5,279 bases of DNA from Desulfobacterales bacterium (GTDB lineage: Bacteria > Desulfobacterota > Desulfobacteria > Desulfobacterales > JAUWMJ01), in NCBI GenBank assembly GCA_030613225.1, contig JAUWMJ010000259.1:1-5279 (forward strand), given 5' to 3'. Both the position numbers and the translations under genes were made by a program. The notes below the pieces were generated by a model that saw nothing but the letters and a program-made list of their open reading frames with translations, was not told the DNA's origin and did no database searches. Of this stretch, positions 1 to 5,226 are shown one piece after another (the first letter of the stretch is position 1; each line of letters begins with the position of its first letter).

Positions 1-139
1 TATTAGCCATAGTAGCAAATTGCCGAGTCATTTTATAGTAATTTCTTATGCTTTCTACACTTCCTTCTAGTGTGTTTGGTTGTTGAATGTTTATTGCTTC
101 TTTAAACAAGGTAACAAGTTGTTTTGCAGATACATCCAT
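1..139 (-). CDS. Partial small hypothetical protein, N-terminus only (runs off left edge)
   Basis: An open frame on the minus strand starts at ATG 139-137 and continues for 46 codons to the window edge without a stop (MDVSAKQLVTLFKEAINIQQ...). A Shine-Dalgarno-like AAGGGA (plus coordinates 147-152) sits 7 bases upstream of the ATG, which supports the start. It lies about 50 bp downstream of the metE-like gene on the same strand with no visible terminator between, so co-transcription is plausible. The visible peptide is soluble-looking, with no signal peptide or membrane segment, and looks mainly helical. Its codons are visibly more AT-rich than those of the metE-like gene. I do not recognise the family and assign no function. 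Because the frame is only 46 codons, its coding status rests mainly on the ribosome binding site and the same-strand placement. Confidence 0.55.
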   Translation of the reverse strand, partial: MDVSAKQLVTLFKEAINIQQPNTLEGSVESIRNYYKMTRQFATMAN

Positions 140-146
140 CAAAATA

Positions 147-152
147 TCCCTT
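147..152 (-). promoter_or_regulatory. Ribosome binding site of the left-edge partial gene
   Basis: AAGGGA read on the minus strand, 7 bases before the ATG at 139. It is the main evidence that the short left-edge frame is a real gene start. Confidence 0.5.
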
Positions 153-189
153 CAAAATTATGACATCAAGCATGTTGAAGCCCGACTCC

Positions 190-1242
190 CTAGCCCACAG
201 CTTTAGCAGCCGTCACCATATTTTCCAGCTTGGCCAAAGCCAGTTCTCTGTTGAAAAAACCCAGACCGCAGTCCGGGGCGGCTAAAAGCCGGTCCGCATC
301 AATGTGATTAAGAGCGGCCTGTAAACGGTCGGTGATTTCCTCAACCGTCTCTATGCAGGATTTGGCAATGGCAACGACTCCAAGCATAACCGTGGTGGTT
401 TTGAAATGTTCCAACAACGATAGATTATTGTGACGATGGGCATCTTCAAGCGAGATGGCTCTGGTGCTTGAGTCTTCAATGGCATCGGCTATCTGAAAGT
501 AAGCCATATGGTCAGCCTTTTGAAAATTCTCCTGGTCCAAGTAATCGGGATAGCCACAGCACATATGAACAGCGCGGGTTACATGATCCGGTACTCCTTG
601 AAAGCAGCGTTCCAGATTTTCAAAGCCGTAATCTAGCGCCGCGTCCGGCTTACGGGCGAAAACCGGTTCATCAACCTGAATCCATGAGCAGCCAGCTTCG
701 GCCAGGGTCAGAATTTCCTCGTTGAGCGCGGCAGCCAGGGCCGACCCCAAACGTTTATCGTCGTTGTAGTACACATCGGCAATGGAGTCAGTAATAGTCA
801 TAGAGCCAGGCACAGTGATTTTGACCGGACGGTCGGTGGCGGCCTGAGCGATGCGGTAGTCGCGGGGTAGAAAATGGTTGCGGGCTTTAAGCGGGCCGGT
901 GACGGTCGGCAGGTTGGCAACCCACGCGCCTTGCCGCGACACTTTTTGGGCTGAGTCTGAGAAGTCAATGCCATCGATGTGACGGCAGTGGTAATGAATG
1001 TAATTTTCTCGTCGCACCTCACCGTCTGTGGGGATATCTACACCGACATTCACCTGGTCATTGACGACTTCTCGCGTGCCCCGGTCAAGAATTTCTTCGA
1101 TGTTATCCGGCAAGTTGGCCATATATTTGTGGTAGGCTTCAGTTGGGTTTGAGAGCCTTGTGACCCCCTCCCTAAACCAGTCCGGCGTAGGTATGTAATC
1201 CGGTTTGGGATAGGCTCCAATGGTTGTTGTCAGTAAGGCCAT
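190..1242 (-). CDS. Short MetE-type (cobalamin-independent methionine synthase family) methyltransferase
   Basis: A 350-aa protein of the UROD/MetE-like superfamily, matching only the catalytic C-terminal barrel of full MetE (about 750 aa). Family hallmarks are visible in order: TIGAYPKP at residues 7-14, PTDGEVRREN at 71-80, VDEPVF at 190-195, VHMCCGY at 225-231, SLEDAH at 264-269 and PDCGLGFF at 323-330. The expected zinc ligands are all present: H226, C228, E266 and C325. This predicts a cytoplasmic zinc enzyme that activates homocysteine or a similar thiol for methyl transfer. Short MetE proteins may take the methyl group from a corrinoid protein rather than from methyl-tetrahydrofolate, so the donor is uncertain. 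A related thiol transferase (coenzyme-M type) is an alternative. The start is supported by GAAGGAA 6 bases upstream and by the conserved first beta strand beginning at once. No SAM or cobalamin riboswitch was recognised in the leader. Confidence 0.88.
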   Translation of the reverse strand: MALLTTTIGAYPKPDYIPTPDWFREGVTRLSNPTEAYHKYMANLPDNIEEILDRGTREVVNDQVNVGVDIPTDGEVRRENYIHYHCRHIDGIDFSDSAQKVSRQGAWVANLPTVTGPLKARNHFLPRDYRIAQAATDRPVKITVPGSMTITDSIADVYYNDDKRLGSALAAALNEEILTLAEAGCSWIQVDEPVFARKPDAALDYGFENLERCFQGVPDHVTRAVHMCCGYPDYLDQENFQKADHMAYFQIADAIEDSSTRAISLEDAHRHNNLSLLEHFKTTTVMLGVVAIAKSCIETVEEITDRLQAALNHIDADRLLAAPDCGLGFFNRELALAKLENMVTAAKAVG

Positions 1243-1248
1243 TATACG

Positions 1249-1255
1249 TTCCTTC
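1249..1255 (-). promoter_or_regulatory. Ribosome binding site of the metE-like gene
   Basis: GAAGGAA on the minus strand, 6 bases upstream of the ATG at 1242. It fixes the start of the metE-like gene. Confidence 0.6.
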
Positions 1256-1397
1256 GAAAAGATTAGCTTATTTTGTTCTTCGGTGGAGTCGACACGATAT
1301 AATTACGTCCACGCAGATATTTAATACAGACCTCGTAGATTATAGCGTATCATGGTGCAATATTTTGGACAAAAAGCTCCGTTTCCAGTCTATGCTT

Positions 1398-1528
1398 TGG
1401 GTTGAAAGGTTCAAAGTTCAAAGGTTCAGAGGTTATCCGCCATCACATTAACCCAAAGGAATCAATAGGTAAGAAAAAAAGCGCTAAGCACTTAACCTTG
1501 AACCGGGAACCCTGAACCTTATAACCCA
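1398..1528. repeat. Imperfect long inverted repeat made of GGTTCA-like units
   Basis: The left arm (1399-1435) is a run of 7/8-base units: GGTTGAA, AGGTTCAA, AGTTCAA, AGGTTCAG, AGGTTA. The right arm (1493-1527) reads, on the minus strand, GGGTTATA, AGGTTCAG, GGTTCCC, GGTTCA, AGGTTA. The arms align over about 35 bases with one small gap and scattered mismatches, separated by about 57 bases. An extra 9-bp perfect pair, CTTTGGGTT (1395-1403) and AACCCAAAG (1450-1458), offers an alternative fold. The structure resembles a small non-autonomous palindromic element or an expanded heptad repeat. No transposase, and no target-site duplication that I could confirm. Confidence 0.6.
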
Positions 1529-1659
1529 GACCGGGCTGGTGTCCAATTATTTTGCGATTCCATGGTATATCAAGGTCTCCGGTCATTTTTGTAAGGTGAA
1601 TAACGAGGTCTGAATAAGTATATTTCTATCTTTATTTTAGAGAAACTTTGATTTGTGAA

Positions 1660-1714
1660 TATCGGTTGCCGATTTTGACCATACCGGGAAGGCATGGTCA
1701 AAATCGGCCCGATA
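1660..1714. repeat. Strong hairpin: 21 paired bases with a 2-base bulge
   Basis: The left side is TATCGG (1660-1665), a TT bulge, then GCCGATTTTGACCAT (1668-1682). The right side is ATGGTCAAAATCGGC (1694-1708) followed directly by CCGATA (1709-1714). All 21 bases pair without mismatch around an 11-base loop, inside which CC (1684-1685) and GG (1691-1692) could pair again. It begins 36 bases beyond the stop codon of the VIT–VWA gene, so it would form at the 3' end of that transcript. There is no U-run on either strand after the stem, so it is not a standard intrinsic terminator. It may protect the 3' end, act with Rho, or be a relic of a small palindromic element. Confidence 0.7.
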
Positions 1715-1750
1715 ACTACTTTGTAAAAGTTCTTATCCTAAAGTTCAGTT

Positions 1751-4129
1751 TTATTTTAAAATAAACGTAACAGTAATCGTACCCTCTTTACTTCCTTTTG
1801 AAGACAGAAACTGAAGGGCTTTGAGTTTATGAATGATGCAGTCTTCAAGTGCTTTGACCTTCTTTGTGCCTGCGATCATACTTACTTTTGTCACCCTGCC
1901 ACTGGAATCGACAGTTAGTTTAAAAACAATCTCTCCTTTTACATTCCATTGCCACCAGGGTTTCTTGTCGTAGCATCGGTTTACTGAGGGTATAGACTTT
2001 TCAAGTATTGTTACAATTGCTTCTCTTTTCAATCCGCCGGTTACAGAAATTTTACCTAATTTAATATGAATCCGTTTATGATCCTCTTTGTCTGAAATGG
2101 TCCCTGATGATAAAGGAGCATCCTTTTTGTAATCGCAACTTTCTTCCTTTACTTCCATCGGTTTGCTTTTGCGAACCATTAAAGATGGGGAAGCTCCAAG
2201 GGTTGAGATTCCTTTTGCAATGCGAGATCTTCCTCCCACAGCGTAATCGGAAACGCCCTGGGGCAGGGGTAAAGGCTGCTTTACTGTCTGAGCCTTGCCG
2301 TCTTTTAGCCGGATCTGCGTGTCGATTGCAACAAATGAAGTATATTTGGTTAAAAGGTTATAGGTTAAGCCAAGACTTGTTACCTCTTTTACGCGCTCAT
2401 CTTTAGGGCTTAATCGATTATAATCGGCCAGAAGTGCTATACGGTGCCTTGCCCACAAATAACGAAGAGCCGAGTTTGTTTTTAATGGTTTTACATTGGC
2501 CACGTTTACTTTTTTCCTGTAGGTGTGGTCTCCGGTAATTCCTTTAACAAGTATATTGCCCTGGGGCCTGCCGCGCCACTTGCCGAAAAGAATAACCGGA
2601 CGCTGAGCCATTACATCGGGAATACTGGGAGGTTCAATATCATAGGTCTTAAACTTACCGAAATCTACGGTAATTCCTGTCAAAACCGGCGACTCAATCA
2701 GCTTTCTGAACTTTGCAGCCTTTTCAGATGCTTCATCAGGAAGGGTAATGATAAATGGTTCTCCCATACCGACTCTTGCCATGCCTTCGATAAGATGACG
2801 GTTTACGCTCGATCCTATACCAAAGGCAAACATATTTGCATTTCCGAGATTGTTTCTAATCAGGTCAAAAGCTTCTTTTTCAACAGAGACATAACCATCT
2901 GTGACAATGACTACGTTGCGGGAGTATCCTTCTGTTCCCTGCAAAGACAGGGCTTTTCTGAGTGCGGGAAGCAATCTGGTTCCGCCGCCCCGCTGGCGCT
3001 CAATGACATTGATTGCATGATTAATGTTCTGGCGGGTTGCCGGCAAAGACTTTTCTGACATTACAGTTGAACCCCCTGCAAACAAAAGAACATTAAACCT
3101 GTCGGATGGACGAAGATTACCGATTAGATCCTTAAGAAGCTTTTTGGATATATTTAAAGGAAAACCATTCATAGAGCCTGAAACGTCCACAATGAAGATA
3201 TACTCACGCGGCGGTATCTGCTCCTCTGTTACCCGTTCAGGGGGTTGAAGCATTAGCAGGAAAAAGTTTTCCTTTTTTCCCTTGAAAAGAAGAAGCCCTG
3301 TTTCTATCTTCCCTCCCGCAAGCCGGTATTTTAATATAAAATCACGGTTGCCGCCATATTGTTCAGATGAGTTAAGCTTAATTGATGCAAAATTCGATCC
3401 CTTGTATCGGATATTGACCCTGTGTGTTGCACAATTTATGTCCTGGATTGGAAGACCTGCCGCAAGATCCACTTTCATATGAAAGGTATATGGGGCCGAT
3501 TCACCCTCATGAAGATATGGATTTGCCGTCCAGTTTTCAGATGATCCTGTCTGCTCTGACTGCTGGTCAACATAGCGAGGCCCTACAACCGTGGGATAAA
3601 TAAACTCGTAAACAGCATCGGTAGGAATCAGCAACTCGGTATATTTTAGCTCCACCTTTATAATATCCCCAGGCAGAATATTTGCCACGTTCATCTGGAA
3701 TACATTGGGCCGCTGTTGCTCCAGAAGTGATGCACTCTTTCCTTCCTGTTTTGCCTGCTCATATTCACGACGGGCTGCCTCACGCTCTCGAATTTTAGCG
3801 GTAATAATACGTTCGCCGATGGTCATTTTCATCCCGTAAACTGCGGCCCTGGTGGATGCGGGAAACACATAAATAGCCTCTAAAGGCTTTTTGCCTTCAT
3901 TTTTATAAACCTGTGTAATAATGACATCAGCAATAACGCCTGAAATATTTACCTTTGCCGCGGTCGATTTCAGCGGCAACCGGTCTGTATCAGCATCATC
4001 ACTTTTCACAAAGAAATAAGGTGATAATGTCTTATCTGCACCTTTTTCCGGTTGTGCTAAAACGGTTTTTGCCACAAGCAGCCCAAGAGCTGCGATCATA
4101 ATCGTTAATGTTATCTTTCTTAGTTTCAT
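1751..4129 (-). CDS. Exported VIT–VWA domain protein with AgmX/PglI-type C-terminal domain
   Basis: A 792-aa protein. Residues 1-25 form a Sec signal peptide (KLRK, hydrophobic core, then VLA|Q); there is no lipobox cysteine. A VIT (vault/inter-alpha-trypsin) domain covers about 55-175, with the typical QRPNVFQMNVANILPGD stretch at 139-155. A VWA domain covers about 308-480 with a complete MIDAS metal site: DVSGS at 315-319, T384 in GGGT, and D411 in VTDG. Residues 556-605 carry the segment usual after VIT–VWA (WARHRIALLADY; GLTYNLLTKYTSFVAID). A charged linker (about 640-688) leads to a TonB-like AgmX/PglI domain at about 690-792, with paired cysteines C719 and C764 and VDSSGRVTKV at 739-748. 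This suggests a periplasmic or surface protein that binds partners through a divalent metal; the exact role is unknown. There is no C-terminal membrane anchor or sorting signal. AAGGAGG 6 bases upstream supports the start. Confidence 0.9.
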   Translation of the reverse strand: MKLRKITLTIMIAALGLLVAKTVLAQPEKGADKTLSPYFFVKSDDADTDRLPLKSTAAKVNISGVIADVIITQVYKNEGKKPLEAIYVFPASTRAAVYGMKMTIGERIITAKIREREAARREYEQAKQEGKSASLLEQQRPNVFQMNVANILPGDIIKVELKYTELLIPTDAVYEFIYPTVVGPRYVDQQSEQTGSSENWTANPYLHEGESAPYTFHMKVDLAAGLPIQDINCATHRVNIRYKGSNFASIKLNSSEQYGGNRDFILKYRLAGGKIETGLLLFKGKKENFFLLMLQPPERVTEEQIPPREYIFIVDVSGSMNGFPLNISKKLLKDLIGNLRPSDRFNVLLFAGGSTVMSEKSLPATRQNINHAINVIERQRGGGTRLLPALRKALSLQGTEGYSRNVVIVTDGYVSVEKEAFDLIRNNLGNANMFAFGIGSSVNRHLIEGMARVGMGEPFIITLPDEASEKAAKFRKLIESPVLTGITVDFGKFKTYDIEPPSIPDVMAQRPVILFGKWRGRPQGNILVKGITGDHTYRKKVNVANVKPLKTNSALRYLWARHRIALLADYNRLSPKDERVKEVTSLGLTYNLLTKYTSFVAIDTQIRLKDGKAQTVKQPLPLPQGVSDYAVGGRSRIAKGISTLGASPSLMVRKSKPMEVKEESCDYKKDAPLSSGTISDKEDHKRIHIKLGKISVTGGLKREAIVTILEKSIPSVNRCYDKKPWWQWNVKGEIVFKLTVDSSGRVTKVSMIAGTKKVKALEDCIIHKLKALQFLSSKGSKEGTITVTFILK

Positions 4130-4135
4130 GGGTAA

Positions 4136-4142
4136 CCTCCTT
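4136..4142 (-). promoter_or_regulatory. Ribosome binding site of the VIT–VWA gene
   Basis: AAGGAGG on the minus strand, 6 bases upstream of the ATG at 4129: near-consensus strength, predicting efficient translation from this start. Confidence 0.75.
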
Positions 4143-4157
4143 TTGTTTTTGTTGTGT

Positions 4158-4184
4158 TTATCTGCTTAGACAAGAGGCAGACAA
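4158..4184 (-). promoter_or_regulatory. Possible leader hairpin of the VIT–VWA transcript
   Basis: On the minus strand, TTGTCTGC and GCAGATAA flank an 11-base loop and pair over 8 positions, one of them G·U in RNA. AGACAA also occurs twice on the plus strand at 11-bp spacing (4168 and 4179). The element lies between the predicted transcription start (about 4194) and the ribosome binding site. It could be a 5' leader stem or a repressor site; this is inference from symmetry only. Confidence 0.3.
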
Positions 4185-4200
4185 AAAAGTTCCAAAAAAT

Positions 4201-4229
4201 ATTATATACGGCTTTTCAGTCTGTGTCAG
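4201..4229 (-). promoter_or_regulatory. Sigma70-type promoter of the VIT–VWA gene
   Basis: On the minus strand, CTGACA (plus 4224-4229) matches the -35 consensus at 5 of 6 bases. It stands exactly 17 bases before a perfect TATAAT (4201-4206). Transcription would start near 4194, giving a leader of about 65 bases before the ATG at 4129. The -35 falls within the 10-bp tandem repeat at 4217-4256. Confidence 0.6.
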
Positions 4230-4256
4230 TCTGTGTGCGTCTGTGGCCAATCTATT
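4217..4256. repeat. 10-bp tandem repeat (CAGTCTGTGT)
   Basis: Two perfect copies of CAGTCTGTGT (4217-4226, 4227-4236) are followed by GCGTCTGTGG and a decayed CCAATCTATT, in strict 10-bp register. It lies between the divergent VIT–VWA and vapBC genes. The spacing equals about one helical turn, which suits protein binding on one face, but similar CTGTG-rich runs can also be neutral intergenic repeats. Confidence 0.6.
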
Positions 4257-4322
4257 TCAAAAATGGTTTTCTTGAATCATCGATTAATCCATAATTCGTC
4301 CCTGATTACGCTTTTGTCTCGG

Positions 4323-4351
4323 TTGACTTTGAGGCTATTAATGTACATACT
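4323..4351 (+). promoter_or_regulatory. Promoter of the vapBC operon
   Basis: TTGACT (4323-4328; 5 of 6 to consensus) is followed after 17 bases by CATACT (4346-4351; 4 of 6). Transcription would begin near 4358, about 25 bases before the vapB ATG. The dyad at 4343-4363 overlaps the -10 and the start site, as expected for autoregulation by a VapB–VapC complex. Confidence 0.5.
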
Positions 4352-4363
4352 AAGAATATATAC
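4343..4363. promoter_or_regulatory. Candidate VapB operator dyad
   Basis: GTACATAC and ATATATAC form an inverted repeat (6 of 8 positions symmetric) around a 5-base centre, covering the vapBC -10 and transcription start. VapB antitoxins of the AbrB fold bind such dyads in their own promoters. The AT-rich composition makes chance symmetry possible. Confidence 0.35.
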
Positions 4364-4366
4364 GAT

Positions 4367-4374
4367 AAGGAGGG
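4367..4374 (+). promoter_or_regulatory. Ribosome binding site that sets the vapB start
   Basis: AAGGAGGG lies 8 bases upstream of the ATG at 4383. It shows that vapB begins there and not at an in-frame ATG 150 bases upstream, which would add 50 residues that do not fit the family. Confidence 0.75.
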
Positions 4375-4382
4375 ATGATAAA

Positions 4383-4613
4383 ATGGAAACAGCAAAATTA
4401 TTTCAGAATGGAAGTTCTCAAGCAGTAAGACTACCCAAGGCATTTAGAATGCCTGGAAATGAAGTGAAAATATTCAAAAACGGCAACCAGGTTATACTGG
4501 AGCCGATAGAAACGACATGGGACTCGTTGTTCGACTCTCTCAGTAAATTTCCGGAAGACTTTATGAAAGACGGACGTAATCAGCCTGCCATGCAGAAGAG
4601 AGAATCTTTCTAA
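4383..4613 (+). CDS. vapB: VapB-type antitoxin (AbrB/SpoVT fold)
   Basis: A 76-aa antitoxin, the usual size for the family. Residues 1-41 form the swapped-hairpin AbrB-type DNA-binding domain, with the diagnostic AKLFQNGSSQAVRLPKAFR (4-22), followed by GNEVKI and QVILEP. The tail (46-76: W46, FPEDFM at 56-61, then charged GRNQP...QKRESF) matches the region by which VapB antitoxins wrap and inhibit the VapC active site. The protein should neutralise VapC and, with it, repress its own promoter. The stop codon overlaps the vapC start (TAATG, one shared base), giving translational coupling. The gene appears intact although its toxin partner is frameshifted, so it may still act as a DNA-binding protein or an antidote to related toxins. 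Confidence 0.9.
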   Translation: METAKLFQNGSSQAVRLPKAFRMPGNEVKIFKNGNQVILEPIETTWDSLFDSLSKFPEDFMKDGRNQPAMQKRESF

Positions 4614-5020
4614 TGCACTATCTACTTGATACCAATATTTGCATATACCTTATTAAAATACGTCCACCGGAGGTTCTCGATCGATTCAGGCAACATTTAC
4701 CACAGGATGTTGCAATCTCCACAATTACCCTATTTGAACTTCAATATGGAGTCGAAAAAAGTCAATATCCGCAACGTTCCAAGGACGCCCTTGCAAAATT
4801 CCTTTTGCCATTGAACCTTATTAACCTGGATCGTTCTTCTGCCATAGAAGCCGCAATTATTCGTGCTCAACTTGAAAAAAAAAGAATGCTAATTGGTCCT
4901 TATGATCTCCTCATAGCAGGTTTAGCCCGATCGCAAGACATGACATTGGTACCAACAATATCAAAGAATTTGAAAAAGTTGTCAATCTGCATCTGGAAAA
5001 CTGGGTTGAATAATGTTTAA
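4613..5020 (+). CDS. vapC: VapC-type PIN-domain ribonuclease toxin with frameshifted C-terminus
   Basis: A 135-aa PIN-domain toxin. YLLDTNICIYLIK at the N-terminus gives the first acidic residue D6; E42 (TLFELQYGVEKSQYP) and D98 (IGPYDLLIAG) are also present, as is the STIT stretch (36-39). VapC toxins use these to hold Mg2+ and cleave RNA, commonly initiator tRNA or rRNA. After V113 the encoded tail (PTISKNLKKL...) no longer fits the family. Re-reading from 4951 one base back gives TNNIKEFEK and ends ENWVE at a stop at 5011-5013, which is the expected VapC ending. A single base therefore appears to be missing near 4949-4951, and an intact gene would encode about 133 aa. The lost segment holds the fourth active-site position (TNN) and the last strand and helix, so the product is probably inactive or weakened. 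There is no slippery heptamer for programmed shifting. Confidence 0.88.
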   Translation: MHYLLDTNICIYLIKIRPPEVLDRFRQHLPQDVAISTITLFELQYGVEKSQYPQRSKDALAKFLLPLNLINLDRSSAIEAAIIRAQLEKKRMLIGPYDLLIAGLARSQDMTLVPTISKNLKKLSICIWKTGLNNV

Positions 5021-5190
5021 GATAGTAAAGCAAAACTCGTAATGTGATGGCCATCTGTTGTTTTGGTATCACTCGGAATTTCAAGATCATTTACTGAGGA
5101 ACCATCCTTAATTGATATAAGCAAAGACCTTCGCTGCCCTGCCCACCTCTGAACGTGAACGTTCCTCCATTTGATCCCACTAAAAAAATA
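5021..5190. other. Intergenic stretch between the two toxin–antitoxin loci
   Basis: No supported gene. A palindrome GAACGTTC lies at 5157-5164, inside GAACGTGAACGTTC (5151-5164). On the minus strand one frame stays open from the right window edge to a stop at 5017-5019, but it contains no ATG and its first part is antisense to the higB-like gene, so it is not called. I see no terminator hairpin with a U-run after vapC. Confidence 0.5.
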
Positions 5191-5219
5191 TTGCAACCTG
5201 ATACGTAATACGTTACACT
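5191..5219 (+). promoter_or_regulatory. Promoter of the higB-like gene
   Basis: TTGCAA (5191-5196; 4 of 6 to the -35 consensus) and TACACT (5214-5219; 4 of 6 to the -10) are separated by exactly 17 bases. The expected start point, 6-8 bases beyond the -10, falls at or next to the ATG at 5227, implying a leaderless or nearly leaderless transcript. Confidence 0.45.
5203..5213. promoter_or_regulatory. Candidate HigA operator palindrome
   Basis: ACGTAATACGT is a perfect 5+1+5 palindrome lying between the -35 and -10 of the higB-like gene; ATACGT is also directly repeated at 5201 and 5208. HigA antitoxins repress their own promoter by binding short palindromes there, so this is a natural candidate site. 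Confidence 0.4.
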
Positions 5220-5226
5220 GTAGCTC

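Larger units (their letters stand above)
1243..1750. other. Gene-free intergenic region between the metE-like and VIT–VWA genes
   Basis: About 500 bases without a convincing gene. From the metE side it holds the metE leader and a perfect TATAAT on the minus strand (1339-1344) that could be a -10 for the metE-like gene. No matching -35 stands 16-18 bp upstream, so that promoter is only tentative. Next come the GGTTCA inverted repeat (1398-1528), an unremarkable AT-rich stretch (1530-1655) and the long hairpin at 1660-1714. A 75-codon plus-strand frame that begins inside the metE-like gene runs through the repeat; it has no ribosome binding site and low-quality composition, so it is not called. 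Confidence 0.6.

Noticed and set aside
468..725. 85-codon plus-strand frame opposite the metE-like gene
   Set aside because: It is antisense to a clearly conserved catalytic region, has no ribosome binding site or family features, and is a shadow frame.
798..1022. 74-codon minus-strand frame inside the metE-like gene
   Set aside because: Out of frame with the conserved enzyme and of low-quality composition; a shadow.
1298..1303. TATAAT on the plus strand in the metE leader
   Set aside because: It has no acceptable -35 at 16-18 bp and no plus-strand gene downstream for it to drive.
1224..1451. 75-codon plus-strand frame crossing the metE start and the GGTTCA repeat
   Set aside because: It starts inside the metE-like gene, reads through repeat sequence, and has no ribosome binding site or recognisable motif.
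1750..1765. 16-bp perfect palindrome TTTATTTTAAAATAAA at the VIT–VWA stop codon
   Set aside because: It consists only of A and T and partly overlaps coding sequence; low complexity makes it uninformative as a terminator or operator.
2525..3058. 177-codon plus-strand frame opposite the VWA domain
   Set aside because: It lies antisense to conserved VWA coding sequence including the MIDAS region; its length reflects codon bias of the real gene.
4233..4382. 50-residue N-terminal extension of vapB
   Set aside because: The extension covers the promoter and repeat region and does not fit the VapB family; the strong ribosome binding site at 4367-4374 marks the ATG at 4383.
4626..4814. 62-codon frame inside vapC
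   Set aside because: Out of frame with the conserved PIN domain and without its own start signals.
4945..4960. Programmed -1 frameshifting to rescue vapC
   Set aside because: No slippery X-XXY-YYZ heptamer or downstream pseudoknot is visible at the shift point; a simple base deletion is the better explanation.
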